Assembly (NCBI GenBank): GCA_963722555.1 | Contig: CAVRNQ010000003.1 | Location: forward strand, 124,001-188,000 | Direction: 5' to 3' | Origin: Bog-366 sp963722555 | GTDB taxonomy: Bacteria; Acidobacteriota; Terriglobia; UBA7540 | Length of the DNA: 64,000 bases | Made by a program: the position numbers and the translations under genes | Notes under the pieces: generated by a model | Databases searched by the model: none | What the model was told of the DNA's origin: nothing | What the model saw: only the letters and a program-made list of their open reading frames with translations | In this document: piece by piece, positions 9,917-19,494 of the stretch | Position numbering within the stretch: the first letter of the stretch is position 1 | How the letters are laid out: each line of letters opens with the position of its first letter

Positions 9917-12016
9917 TCAGGGCGATGACGTGTGGCGGCGACCGGGGCGGGAGATGCCAAGCTTGGCCATTCGCGATTGGAGAGTAGTGCGTTTCAAGCC
10001 AAGGCGTGCGGCCGCGCCGTGTGGTCCCGCGATGACCCAGTTGGTTTCGTGCAAAATGTGCAGGATGTGCTTGCGTTCAGTGGCTTCCAGGGTGGCGGGG
10101 GAAACGAAAGGAGCATTGCCGGGATGGTGGTCCTCTGGCAGCGGCACGTGGAGGGTCGAGCCGCGAGAAAGGATGACGGCGCGTTCGATGAGATTTTGAA
10201 GTTCACGGACGTTGCCGGGCCAATGATAGCGTGTGAGGGCTTCCATCTCTTCGGCGGGGATGGTCTCGATGCGGCGGTCCATCCGGCGGGCGTGTTTCTG
10301 GGCGAAGTAGCGGACGAGCAGGGGGATGTCCTCGGCGCGCTGGCGCAAGGGGGGGACTACGACCGGAAAGACATTCAGGCGATAGTAGAGGTCACTGCGG
10401 AAGAGGCGATCCTCGACCATCTGAGTCAGATCGCGGTTGGTGGCGGCGACCACTCGCACATCGACGTGAATGGTTCGGGTGCTGCCCAGGCGCTCAAATT
10501 CCTTTTCCTGGAGGACGCGCAGCAGCTTGGGTTGGAGTTCGAGGGGGATGTCGCCGACTTCGTCGAGGAAGAGCGTGCCGTGGTGCCCCAACTCGAAGCG
10601 TCCGACCTTTTGGGCGATGGCCCCCGTGAAGGCGCCTCTCTCGTGGCCAAAGAGTTCGCTCTCGAGGAGCCCAGTGGGGATGGCGGCGCAATTGACTTTT
10701 ACAAAAGTGCGTTCGCGGCGCAGGCTCAGGTCGTGGATGGCGCGCGCGATCACCTCTTTGCCGGTGCCGGTTTCGCCGAAAATAAGCACGCTCGAATCCG
10801 TCGCGGCTACGGTCTCCACCTGGGCCAGCACGCGCTTGAGCGCGGGACTCTCGCCCACGATTTCTTCGAAGGTGTACTCGGTGCGGATTTCTTCTTCCAG
10901 GTAGAGTTTTTCGTCGGTGAGCCTGTTCTTGAGCTCGGCGATTTCGCGATAGGCGAGAGCATTTTCAATCGCGATGGCCACTTGGTTGGCTACGCGCATC
11001 AGCAGGTCGAGGTCTTCCTGGGTAAAGGCAGCGGAGCGGAGGCTGCCCAAGGCGAGCGTGCCGAGGGTCCGGTTGGCGGTGATGAGCGGCACGATGCAAC
11101 CGGAGCGGAGACCTTCGGCGATGAAAAGGCGGCTGACCTCCGGCCGGAAGCGCGCCGTGTCGGTGCTGGAAATGATCAACGGCTTGCGCCCGGTGATGAC
11201 TTCACCGGGCGGCGTGCCCTCCAGCGGGATGACCATTTCTTCCTGGAGCAGGCCCTTGCCCTGGGGGAAATCGAGCGCATGCAGGCGGAGTAGCTGGGCG
11301 GTGGGATCATAAAGTGCCAAGCTCGCGTATTCGTGATTCATCACGCGCCGCAGGCAGGCGGAGATGGCGGAAAGCAACTGACGAAGATCGAGGGTGGAGA
11401 CAAGTGCGTTGTTAACTTCCAGCAGCAACTGCAGCCGGTCGCGCTCGCGCGCGAGTTCTTGCTGGTAGACCTGGGCGTTCTGAGAGTTTAGAGCGTTGTC
11501 CACGGCAACCGCAACCTGCGCGGCCACCTGCTGGAGGAACTCCAGATCGGCGGCGTCGTAAGCGCTCAGTGCGATTGAGCCGAGGCCCATGGCGCCCACC
11601 CGCCGCTGGGCCGTCGTGAGTGGGAGCAAGCAGAGTGACTGCACGCCGTCCTCCCGCAGCAGACGCTCGATAGTCGGGAAGCGGTTGTCGTGCTCGAGGT
11701 TCGAGATGACCAGCGGCTGCTGGTTTTCCCAAACCAGTTGGCGAATGTTCTCCTCCATGGGGATCTCAAATCCCGGCTCAAAGCGCGATGGCAGCGAACT
11801 TTCGAGGATGTGTAAGCGCACAAGGTTGCGCGCTGGGTCGGGAAGCGTGAGGCAGATGAAATCAAAGGTGACCAGGCGGTGCAGCAACATAGCAAGTGAA
11901 CGGAAAAGCTCCGAGAGGTCGCGGTGCGAGGCAATGGATTCGGAAACTTGGAGTAGGGCGCGGTAACGCGCTACAGCCGTGAGGTCCGAGGGTTCGAGGG
12001 AGTCAGGCTTAGGCAT
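9917..12016 (-). CDS. Sigma-54-dependent transcriptional activator with two GAF domains
   Basis: 699 residues: GAF domain 1 (about 30-175), GAF domain 2 (205-355), a short linker helix, an AAA+ sigma-54 interaction module (about 385-620) and a Fis-type HTH at the C-terminus (LGLKRTTLQSRMAKLGI). Walker A GETGTGKE is at 414-421, the sigma-54 contact loop GAFTGA at 461-466 and Walker B LFLDE at 482-486, so it should be an active ATPase. The architecture is FhlA/NorR-like, with the GAF domains sensing a small molecule. I chose the ATG at 12016; the frame continues to 12136, but that arginine-rich extension looks non-coding. No target operon is adjacent. Confidence 0.9.
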   Translation of the reverse strand: MPKPDSLEPSDLTAVARYRALLQVSESIASHRDLSELFRSLAMLLHRLVTFDFICLTLPDPARNLVRLHILESSLPSRFEPGFEIPMEENIRQLVWENQQPLVISNLEHDNRFPTIERLLREDGVQSLCLLPLTTAQRRVGAMGLGSIALSAYDAADLEFLQQVAAQVAVAVDNALNSQNAQVYQQELARERDRLQLLLEVNNALVSTLDLRQLLSAISACLRRVMNHEYASLALYDPTAQLLRLHALDFPQGKGLLQEEMVIPLEGTPPGEVITGRKPLIISSTDTARFRPEVSRLFIAEGLRSGCIVPLITANRTLGTLALGSLRSAAFTQEDLDLLMRVANQVAIAIENALAYREIAELKNRLTDEKLYLEEEIRTEYTFEEIVGESPALKRVLAQVETVAATDSSVLIFGETGTGKEVIARAIHDLSLRRERTFVKVNCAAIPTGLLESELFGHERGAFTGAIAQKVGRFELGHHGTLFLDEVGDIPLELQPKLLRVLQEKEFERLGSTRTIHVDVRVVAATNRDLTQMVEDRLFRSDLYYRLNVFPVVVPPLRQRAEDIPLLVRYFAQKHARRMDRRIETIPAEEMEALTRYHWPGNVRELQNLIERAVILSRGSTLHVPLPEDHHPGNAPFVSPATLEATERKHILHILHETNWVIAGPHGAAARLGLKRTTLQSRMAKLGISRPGRRHTSSP

Positions 12017-12179
12017 CCGCTTGAGCTTAACACCCTGCGGGTTGTGGCTCAAGGTACGCGCCCGGGCGCCTTGGGCCGCGCACCTGAGCCACCGGCAGCT
12101 CCGGTGACGGGAGGGAGGCGCGAGGCGGCCTGTCAAGGTCAGCCTCCGAACATTGCCAAGCGGCTGGACCCTCCTAACA

Positions 12180-12421
12180 GTTTGTTGAAAAACATTCCGA
12201 CGTTGTCATTCTGAGCGAAGCGAAGAATCTCGCTCTGCCCGCTCAGCGTAAACTACGTGAAGTCCGGTCTCTGGACCCCGATGGGGTCCACCGGACCCCA
12301 GAAATCGGGGGATCTCGCCGTGCGCATTTTCATGAACATGCGAGATTCTTCCTTTGCTATGCTCAGGACCGCCTGCGGCTCCTCAGAATGACGGCTCCTA
12401 CGAGTTTTCCCGCAGCCTCTA
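12180..12421. repeat. MITE-like dispersed element, copy 1 (TCATTCTGAGCGAAG family)
   Basis: An intergenic palindromic element: the left half carries GTCATTCTGAGCGAAGCGAA and the right half the complementary CTCAGAATGAC, ending in a GTTTTCCCGCAGCCT-like terminus. Related copies are at 18302-18570 and 61167-61316. The left terminus is decayed here. It fills most of the gap between the sigma-54 activator and the cyclase gene. Confidence 0.65.
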
Positions 12422-12571
12422 AAGCCCGGCGGTAGCCCGGAGACTAACCACTATTTTATATTGATGGATTAGCAGGAGGCGGGGTTTACCGACACATTCG
12501 AGCCGACAAGCCCCATCGCTTGTGTCCCCTGGCAGTACCCCCCAGCACAGACCATGCAGTACGGGACGGTA

Positions 12572-14551
12572 TCAGGAAGACATACCATTAGTATGAAGGA
12601 TCTCCAGGAGGGCCTCGACCACTTTCGGGTCGTACCTACCCTTTTGCACACCTTTGCGAATCTCACTCATCGCCACGCGCGCATCCCAAGCGTCATGATA
12701 GGGCCGCCATGAGGTGAGCGCACTGTAAGCCTCCGCCACGGCCGTAATGCGCGCTCCCTGGGGAATGGATTCACCCTGCAACTGGTCCGGATACCCGGTC
12801 CCGTTCCACGTTTCGTGATGGTGGAGGACGACTTCCAGCAGGCGCGGATCGACGTAACCCATGCGGCGGCAGGCGGACACACTCTCCGACACGTATTTTT
12901 CCACCAACTTCGATTCCGGGTCGGTCAGACTTCCCCCGCGATTCAGAACGTGATGGGGCACGGCTTCCTTGCCGATATCCTGGAGATATCCCGCCAGGAG
13001 GACGGTCTTCTTCAACTCCTCGTTCAGCTTCAGGCGGTCCGCAAGGGCATAGGAGAGGAGCGCCACGACGCGGCAATGACCGATGGCTCCGTCCAGGGCT
13101 TCGACGGCCAGAACCACGTCTTCCGGAATCTCAATGTGTGACTCCGCGGCCGAGTAGGCCGCAGCGATCGCAGGAGGTATCACTGCCGGGTCGTTCCAGC
13201 GGTCTTTCAGCGCACTCACTGCATAGACCGTGATCTTCTGCAACTTCCCCTTAAGCTGGATCTTTTCGAACTCATCACGCTTGATGTTGGCATCGGCGTA
13301 AGCCAGCTTGATTTCCGTGGATTCGGGATCCAGGGCGAGAGCGCGCTCAAAATAGCTGATAGCCCCCGTGGCATCGTGGAGGTCGAAATTGACTTTTCCC
13401 AATTCGTAGAGAAGCTCCGGGGTTTCACTCTCCCGGCTGAGCCGTTCTTCCAGGGCCGTAACACGATCCAGCAACAGGCGGTCTGACTGCCGGCCATACC
13501 CCATGTTGCGCAGCTTGGTCGCCACTACGAAAGGCTCCACGGCACGGAAGGTCGGCTCGTCGATATACACCTGGCCCGCTTCGCAGATCTCCTCGAGCCG
13601 TTTGGCCACGTTCACCCGCTCACCTATGGCGCTGTAAGCTTGCCGCCGGACTCCCAACGTACCCACGATGGTGCTGCCCGTGGCGATCCCCAAGCGCATC
13701 TGCCAGGGCAGGTGGAGAGTCCTGACCTTCTGCTGCATTTTCAAACCCGCCACGACGGCCAACAGGGCGTGGCGGTCGTAGTCCACGGGCGCGCCAAACT
13801 CCACCATGACCCCGTCACCCATGTATTTGTCAATATGCCCGCGGAAGCGCTCCACGATGGGCTCCATCTCGCCCAGAAAACGGTTCAGTTCCTCCAGCAC
13901 CACGTCCGGCCGGTTCAGGTCCGAATAGCTCGTGAAGTTGGTCAGATCCGTGAACATAATGCTGATTTCGCGCTTCTCGTTGCGCAGCTTCTCCTCCGTG
14001 GCCAGCCTCGCCACTTCCGGATCCATGGTGGCGAGAAGTGCCTTCTCCATTTTTTTCTTCATTCCCTCTGTCATTTCCTCTGTCACGCGGCTGCGCTTCA
14101 GGTCCTCATTAAGCTGGCGAGTTTCCTGGAAGCGCGTGGCGAGCCTTTCCTGCAGCGAACCAATCCAGGCGGTGGCGAGGATCAGGAATCCGCCCCAAGT
14201 GGCCAGGACCAGAAGGGCATTGAGGCGCGTGCCGGCCACTTCGAACCAGCCAGGCCGGTAGTACGCAAACAGCACGCCTGACAGGAAGCAGAGTACCGCC
14301 ATCATTACACCTTTGCGCTTCCCCAGAAAGTAGGCGGCCGACAAAACCGGGAGGTAAAAGAAGTTGAGAAATGCGATCTTGTAAGGGAGGAAATAGAAGA
14401 CGGTGGGAACGATGATCGCCACGAACAGGACGAGTAGGGCCTCCAGATGCCGGTCGATGAAGCTCCGAAATTGGAGCAGCCAAGGTCCCCCCAGGCCGAT
14501 GGGTATGGAACCCTCATCAATCGATGCTGCATGAAGTTCTTCTTTTGCCAT
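12572..14551 (-). CDS. Membrane class III adenylate/guanylate cyclase fused to TPR and degenerate HD-GYP domain
   Basis: 659 residues. Four or so membrane segments span residues 37-135, followed by a linker helix and a class III cyclase domain (about 193-335) with both metal aspartates (D202 in IMFTDLT, D246 in DKYMGDG), the adenine-type Lys242 and the VNVAKRLE transition-state Asn/Arg. A TPR-like pair follows (378-425), then an HD-GYP-like domain (475-655) with HHHETWNGTGYP at 577-588. The HD dyad reads Q524-D525 (YLQDIGK), and the later metal Asp is replaced in VAEAYSALTS, so phosphodiesterase activity is doubtful. The start is at 14551; the frame extends to 14761, but that part looks spurious. 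It may link cAMP to c-di-GMP signalling (inference). Confidence 0.85.
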   Translation of the reverse strand: MAKEELHAASIDEGSIPIGLGGPWLLQFRSFIDRHLEALLVLFVAIIVPTVFYFLPYKIAFLNFFYLPVLSAAYFLGKRKGVMMAVLCFLSGVLFAYYRPGWFEVAGTRLNALLVLATWGGFLILATAWIGSLQERLATRFQETRQLNEDLKRSRVTEEMTEGMKKKMEKALLATMDPEVARLATEEKLRNEKREISIMFTDLTNFTSYSDLNRPDVVLEELNRFLGEMEPIVERFRGHIDKYMGDGVMVEFGAPVDYDRHALLAVVAGLKMQQKVRTLHLPWQMRLGIATGSTIVGTLGVRRQAYSAIGERVNVAKRLEEICEAGQVYIDEPTFRAVEPFVVATKLRNMGYGRQSDRLLLDRVTALEERLSRESETPELLYELGKVNFDLHDATGAISYFERALALDPESTEIKLAYADANIKRDEFEKIQLKGKLQKITVYAVSALKDRWNDPAVIPPAIAAAYSAAESHIEIPEDVVLAVEALDGAIGHCRVVALLSYALADRLKLNEELKKTVLLAGYLQDIGKEAVPHHVLNRGGSLTDPESKLVEKYVSESVSACRRMGYVDPRLLEVVLHHHETWNGTGYPDQLQGESIPQGARITAVAEAYSALTSWRPYHDAWDARVAMSEIRKGVQKGRYDPKVVEALLEILHTNGMSS

Positions 14552-14849
14552 GGTTCGCTCAATCCCAGTGTGTGAGATGTAGCCACCGGGCTCCGTGCGC
14601 GTACTATAGCCTCGGAACTTCCAAAGGGCAAGTTGCGTCTGCTGCTTTTTAGTTAACCCCACCACCAATAACCCTGCGGTAATCTCTGACGGACTTCCCA
14701 AGCCGTGGGCTGGCGCAGAGCGCAGCTCTGCGACCTCAGCAGGTTTCCCGCTCCTACCCATACCCGTATGCTGGAGTGATCATGCCGGTCTACAGGCGCC
14801 ATTAGGCCGCTCCGCCGGTGAGGACACCGGCGCTATAGACGGCGCGACG

Positions 14850-15410
14850 CTAGCCCGGGGCCAGGCGGTAGAAGGCCAGTTGCGCGTCGCCGTGACGGAG
14901 CAATCGCGTGCGTCGGAGCGCGCCGTACTCCTCCTCCAGCCGCACATGTCGGGAGTGCTCCGCAACCACCAGCGATGCGGGAAGGATCAGTGGCCCGCGC
15001 GCGAGCTGGCGCAGGGTGTGGTGGTACTCGCGAATTTCCTCGTAGGGTGGGTCGAGGAAGACGATGTCGAAGCGCTCGCCCCGCTGCTCCAGCCGCTCCA
15101 GGCCGGTAAGGACCGAGCAGGTCAGGAGCTGATAGCCCTCATCAATTTCGAGTGCCGCGAGGTTCTGGCGAATGAGTTGGGAGGCAGGGCGGTGATGCTC
15201 GATGAACGTGACATCGCGCGCGCCGCGGCTCAAGGCTTCCAGGCCGACGGCCCCCGAGCCCGCGTAAGCGTCCAGAAACATCGTGCCTTCCACGCTGGGG
15301 CCGAGGACATCGAACAGAGTCTCACGCAACTGGTCGGAGGTGGGGCGCAGGTTCCCGCCCTTCAAGGTGCGCAAGTGAAGACCGCGGTAGGCGCCGGCAA
15401 TGATTCTCAT
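14850..15410 (-). CDS. rsmD: 16S rRNA (guanine(966)-N(2))-methyltransferase RsmD
   Basis: Methylates G966 of 16S rRNA in the 30S subunit using SAM. 186 residues, the normal length: the N-terminal MRIIAGAYRGLHL and RPTSDQLRETLFDVL substrate-side motifs, SAM motif I LDAYAGSGAVGLEALSRGA and catalytic motif IV FLDPPYEE are all intact. It follows recG on the same strand at 144 bases; that spacer is largely an 8-bp tandem repeat that abuts the start codon, so no normal ribosome binding site is visible. Confidence 0.93.
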   Translation of the reverse strand: MRIIAGAYRGLHLRTLKGGNLRPTSDQLRETLFDVLGPSVEGTMFLDAYAGSGAVGLEALSRGARDVTFIEHHRPASQLIRQNLAALEIDEGYQLLTCSVLTGLERLEQRGERFDIVFLDPPYEEIREYHHTLRQLARGPLILPASLVVAEHSRHVRLEEEYGALRRTRLLRHGDAQLAFYRLAPG

Positions 15411-15466
15411 GATCGGGTGATCCGGTGATCTGACGATCAGTCCATCGTCTCATCGGGTCATCGGGT
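15411..15466. repeat. 8-bp tandem array (GATCGGGT type)
   Basis: Seven consecutive imperfect octamers based on GATCGGGT/CATCGGGT. It touches the rsmD start codon. An oppositely oriented octamer array lies at 15516-15555, so the two could pair as one long stem. Confidence 0.75.
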
Positions 15467-15515
15467 CATTGAACCTCCTTACGAAGCCGCACGGTGTACG
15501 TGGAGAAGGTTTTTC

Positions 15516-15555
15516 GATCATCCGCTCGCCCGATCTCCCGATCACCCGATCCCTT
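15516..15555. repeat. 8-bp tandem array (GATCACCC type), inverted partner
   Basis: Five octamers related to GATCACCC, the reverse complement register of the array at 15411-15466. Its last base is also the last base of the recG stop codon. The same kind of octamer recurs upstream of the ADOP permease genes. Confidence 0.7.
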
Positions 15556-17678
15556 CACGCCACGCTGGCCAGGCCGTAACGGCGCGGCCACTCCGAGCGC
15601 AAGTAACTTACAAAGTCGTCGAACTCCTGGGAGGAGGGCGGGTGCGCGATGAACTCCGCCGCCTCGCGCTTGGCCCACTCCAGAATCTCCTGGTCGCGCA
15701 GCAGGTTGGCGATGCGAAAGGCGGGAATGCCCCACTGGCGCGTGCCGAAGAATTCGCCCGGGCCGCGCAGCTTAAGGTCAATCTCCGCGATCCGGAAGCC
15801 GTCGGTGGTTTCCACCATGGTGCGCAGGCGCTCGGCGGCGACTTCGCTGCGGCGCTCATCCGCCATGAGCAGGCAGTAGGATTTCTTGCTGCCGCGCCCG
15901 ATGCGGCCGCGCAACTGATGAAGCTGCGAGAGGCCAAAGCGGTCGGCGTGCTCGATGAGCATCAGCGTGGCGTTCGGCACATCCACGCCTACTTCCACCA
16001 CGGTCGTCGCAACCAGAATCTGCAACTCGCCCTCTTTGAAGCGCTGCATCACACCTTCCTTTTCCTCACTCGGCAAGCGGCCGTGCAGGAGGCCCACCCG
16101 GAATTCGGGAAAGACGTTACGCGCCAACTGCTCGTACATGCGCACGGCGGGCTTCAAATCGAGCTTGCCCCCCTCTTCGATAACCGGACAAATGACGTAG
16201 GCCTGCTCGCCGCGACGCACCTTCTCGCGGATGAAGTCGAAGGCCGTCTCCCGGTCGCGCTCTTCCAGCAGCTTCGTCACGATGGGTGTACGGTGGGGCG
16301 GCAACTCGTCGATGACGGAGGAATCCAGATCACCGTAAAGGGTCAGAGCCAGCGTGCGCGGAATGGGCGTGGCCGTCATCACCAGCACGTCGGGCCGATA
16401 GCCCTTGCGGATCAACTCAAAGCGCTGCAGTACGCCGAAACGGTGCTGCTCATCCACCACCACCAGGCCGAGGCGAGCGAAGCTCACGTCTTCCTCAATG
16501 AGCGCGTGAGTGCCGATAATGAGGTCGAGCTTGCCGTCGGCGATCCGCTGTTTCAGCTCCGCTTTCTCCGCCGCCTTGCGCGCACTGATCAGCAGGTCAA
16601 CCCGATAATCGAGCGGGCGGAACAACTGCTTGATGTAGAGATAATGCTGCGTGGCGAGGATTTCCGTGGGCGCCATCAGCGCCACTTGATAGCCGTTGGC
16701 CATCGCCAGGATGGCCGCCTGGATCGCCACAATGGTCTTACCCGAGCCCACGTCGCCCTGCAGCAGGCGGTTCATGGGGCGTACGGAACACATGTCGGCA
16801 ACGATCTCCTTCAGCACGCGCTTCTGCGCCGTGGTGGGATGGAAGGGGAGAATCCTGCGAATGGACTGGCGCGCGCTGTCGCGCACCTGGAACTCAATGC
16901 CCTCGAGGGCTTTGGCTTTGCGGCGCCGGAGCGCGAGGCCGGCGCCCACGCTGAAGAACTCTTCAAAGATCATCCGTACCTGCCCGGGGGTACGGAAAGC
17001 ACAGAGTTTTTCGAGGTCCTGCCCGGCGGAGGGAAAATGCGTTTGCGTGAGCGCAGCCGCGCGGTCAAGCAATTGGTTCTTGCCCCGCACGGAGGCAGGC
17101 AGGCGGTCGGGGATTTGACCGTCGAGCGCCTCGAGCGCCGCCCCCATCAGCCGCCGCAGAACACGCGGCCCGAGCCCGGCGATGGATTCGTAGATGGGCA
17201 CGACGCGGCCCATTTCCAGCGAGTCGCCGCCTTCCGCCTCCGCCTCCGGCAGTATCTCAAATTGCGGCTGGATGATCTGCAAGTTGCCGGTGCCGAACGG
17301 GTCGCGTTCAACTTTGCCGTAGAAAAACACCTGCTGGCCCGAACGGAAGACTTTGTTTTTTTCGAGATAGACCGCGTGGAACCACTTGCAGCGCAGCATG
17401 CCGCTGGAGTCGGTGGCGGCGAGGTCATAGATGTAAACCCCGCGGCGGGTACGCATCAGGCCGCAGGTGAGAACCCGGGCCAAGACCGTGGTGGTCTGCC
17501 CCGGCACTAGGTCACGGATGCGCGTCAGGCGCGTGCGGTCCTCATAACGAAACGGCGTGTAGTAGAGCAGATCTTCCACGGTGCGAATGCCGCGCGAGGC
17601 GAAGAGTTCGGCGCGCACGGGCCCCACGCCTTTCAGGTATTTCACCTCGGAAACCGGGTTGAGTTTTGGGTTCGCCAT
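15555..17678 (-). CDS. recG: ATP-dependent DNA helicase RecG
   Basis: Branch-migrating helicase that remodels stalled forks and Holliday junctions. 707 residues from the ATG at 17678: an N-terminal HhH-like YLKGVGPVRAELFASRGI, an OB-fold wedge, then helicase motifs LLQGDVGSGKT (Walker A, about residue 309), DEQHRFG (motif II), MTATPIPRTLALTLYGDLD (motif III), LLHGRLPSEEKE and the motif VI QLRGRIGRG. The frame runs to 17753, but homology starts near the chosen ATG. It lies upstream of rsmD on the same strand. Confidence 0.93.
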   Translation of the reverse strand: MANPKLNPVSEVKYLKGVGPVRAELFASRGIRTVEDLLYYTPFRYEDRTRLTRIRDLVPGQTTTVLARVLTCGLMRTRRGVYIYDLAATDSSGMLRCKWFHAVYLEKNKVFRSGQQVFFYGKVERDPFGTGNLQIIQPQFEILPEAEAEGGDSLEMGRVVPIYESIAGLGPRVLRRLMGAALEALDGQIPDRLPASVRGKNQLLDRAAALTQTHFPSAGQDLEKLCAFRTPGQVRMIFEEFFSVGAGLALRRRKAKALEGIEFQVRDSARQSIRRILPFHPTTAQKRVLKEIVADMCSVRPMNRLLQGDVGSGKTIVAIQAAILAMANGYQVALMAPTEILATQHYLYIKQLFRPLDYRVDLLISARKAAEKAELKQRIADGKLDLIIGTHALIEEDVSFARLGLVVVDEQHRFGVLQRFELIRKGYRPDVLVMTATPIPRTLALTLYGDLDSSVIDELPPHRTPIVTKLLEERDRETAFDFIREKVRRGEQAYVICPVIEEGGKLDLKPAVRMYEQLARNVFPEFRVGLLHGRLPSEEKEGVMQRFKEGELQILVATTVVEVGVDVPNATLMLIEHADRFGLSQLHQLRGRIGRGSKKSYCLLMADERRSEVAAERLRTMVETTDGFRIAEIDLKLRGPGEFFGTRQWGIPAFRIANLLRDQEILEWAKREAAEFIAHPPSSQEFDDFVSYLRSEWPRRYGLASVA

Positions 17679-18002
17679 GCTGGCCCGTTTTAACCGTAGA
17701 GCGCCAGGGATTGCCACCCGTCGCGCCGGTGACAACGCTGCCTCCTTCGCCACGACAGCGCCCGAGGGGAGTCGTCCGCCCTCAAGCTGGGCGGACTTCG
17801 AGGCGCGGCGCCAATAAACCCTCGCGCACTTCTGTCGCTCTGTATATTATCACTGGGAGAGCAGTGCGGCGTGGACCTCATGCCGAAAACCCCTCCGGGA
17901 CTCACCGCGGCCCCGCGGAAGGGCCGCCCGGCCGCAGGGTTGTGAAGTGCGATCTTTCGCCGCAAGTGAACACCCAGCTCAGCGGGTGCAACCTTCAATC
18001 CT

Positions 18003-18233
18003 ATGCGTCCTGCACGCGTCAAATGGCTGAAGAGCCTGGTCGCCATCCTGCTCGGCAACGCTCTGTATTTCGCGTTGTCGCCGCACCTCCCTCCTGCGGC
18101 ACAGCACCGCTCCTGGGACGTGGACCTGGGAACGGTGGTGGATTTTTGGTTCTGCTTGCTGGTTTATGGCCTTTTGGAACTCGGCGCCTTCCTCGGCAGC
18201 CGCGCTGGCGGCGGTCGGGTGCGAAAAGGGTGA
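18003..18233 (+). CDS. Small hypothetical membrane protein
   Basis: A 76-residue protein with two predicted membrane helices (VAILLGNALYFALSP and VDFWFCLLVYGLLELGAFLG) separated by a short polar loop, with basic ends. No family was recognised. There is no clear ribosome binding site, so the start is uncertain, but the composition is protein-like and the gene lies between clear non-coding repeats. Confidence 0.5.
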   Translation: MRPARVKWLKSLVAILLGNALYFALSPHLPPAAQHRSWDVDLGTVVDFWFCLLVYGLLELGAFLGSRAGGGRVRKG

Positions 18234-18998
18234 GAAAGGATGGCTCGACTCCCGGAGCGTGGGCGGCAACCGGTGCGAGCAGTTGAGCGCTGGGGCCTCT
18301 GAGGCTGCGGAAAAACGCTTCCATGCTGTCATTCTCGGCCCTTCGCTGTCATCCTGAGTCCTTCGCTGTCATTCTGAGCGAAGCGAAGAATCTCGCTCTG
18401 CCCGCTCAGGATAAACTGCGCGAAGGATCTCGCTCTGCCCGCTCAGGGTAAACTACGCGAAGAATCTCGCCCTGCGCATTTTCATAAACACACGAGATTC
18501 TTCCTTCGCTGTGCTCAGGACCGCCTGTGGCTCCTCAGAATGACAGCGCCTACGAGTTTTTCCGCAGCCTGTTCTGCCGGCATATTTAAGGTCGGCCCAA
18601 GGGTCCAAAGTGCATAGCGCGGTTTCGAAAGCACCCGGAAGAGAAAGTAGGTGCGCTCCGAAACTTCTCGTAAACTCAATTGACTATTCTGGGGCTTATC
18701 CGAACTATAACTATTTTTTGCTTGTCAAAGTAGCAAGTTCTAACTATACTGAGTTCGTACGGCTTGATTCTGCAAATTCAGTAGCTCTTAAAGCGCTATC
18801 ACTCAGGCAGCGCGCCGAACCTCAAGTTGACCTTGCCGTAAGCGGGCACCGCCCGGTCGGGAATACGTAGCTTCTTAGACCGGGGGAAGCATTCTTTGGG
18901 ACGGAGGTGACGTGTCTGCAGAAAAAGTGCTAAGGCGACGACAAAAACCTTAAAGTATACGAGGTTATTGCCGAATATACGGAGGAGGTGGATTTAAG
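18234..18998. other. Intergenic stretch of 765 bases
   Basis: The first half is the MITE-like element at 18302-18570. The remainder (18571-18980) is relatively AT-rich; a possible short reading frame at 18610-18870 has no visible ribosome binding site or recognisable content. I see no RNA gene. Confidence 0.5.
18302..18570. repeat. MITE-like element, copy 2, with 15-bp perfect terminal inverted repeats
   Basis: AGGCTGCGGAAAAAC at 18302-18316 is the exact reverse complement of the right end 18556-18570. Internally it has repeated TCATTCTGAGCGAAG modules and CTCAGAATGACAG near the right end. No open frame encodes a transposase, so any movement would need help in trans. Confidence 0.75.
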
Positions 18999-19202
18999 GT
19001 GGAGATCAGAGAACAAGTAGGTGAAACTGCCGGAAGGGTTTGGCATTTGTTGAACGACCAAGGTCCGCAGACGCTGGCCCAACTCAAGAAGAGGTTGAAC
19101 GGCTCAGGCGAACTGGTAACCGTCGCTCTGGGCTGGCTGGCGCGAGAAGACAAGGTGGATATTTCTCAGGACAAGAAGAATCTTAGGGTGGCCCTGAAAT
19201 AA
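18999..19202 (+). CDS. Winged helix-turn-helix protein, DUF2582-like
   Basis: A 67-residue single-domain protein (VWHLLNDQGPQTLAQLKKRL, then VTVALGWLAREDKVDI) matching small winged-HTH proteins of the DUF2582 type. The start is a GTG, with the strong GGAGGAGGTG site at 18981-18990 eight bases upstream. It probably binds nucleic acid, but no target is evident; it appears monocistronic. Confidence 0.8.
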   Translation: MEIREQVGETAGRVWHLLNDQGPQTLAQLKKRLNGSGELVTVALGWLAREDKVDISQDKKNLRVALK

Positions 19203-19494
19203 TCAGGGAAAGGCCCAAGCGGGAGATTCCCGAAGCGTATCGAGAGACCTGCCAGACAGACGTGGATAGGGAAGCTGGTCAAAAAAACCGTGGCGGATTG
19301 CGGCCGCGCGGTGCTTGCAGGGGTCCAGGGTTGGGGATGCAAGGAAATCGCGGCGACGCCGCTCGAGGCGGGTTCTTGAACAAGCGGCTCAACTGCTTCG
19401 TTGCCGCCCGGCCCGAGGGGCAATGCAGTCCGGAAGAGACCGTTCATGATTCTGATTGAAGCAAGGCCTGTAAGGAAAACTTGAGGGACCGCCT

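Noticed and set aside
9932..11293. Long open frame antisense to the sigma-54 activator
   Set aside because: Same shadow effect; the activator has every catalytic motif in the opposite strand.
15642..17510. Long open frame antisense to recG
   Set aside because: Composition is a shadow of the GC-rich codon pattern; no start signal and no family motif, while recG is complete on the other strand.
18610..18870. Small gene in the AT-richer gap
   Set aside because: No ribosome binding site, no recognisable composition or motif; left as unannotated DNA.
19203..19494. Short coding frame between the winged-HTH and receiver genes
   Set aside because: The 65-codon frame at 19262-19459 lacks a ribosome binding site and reads as low-complexity Gly/Arg sequence.
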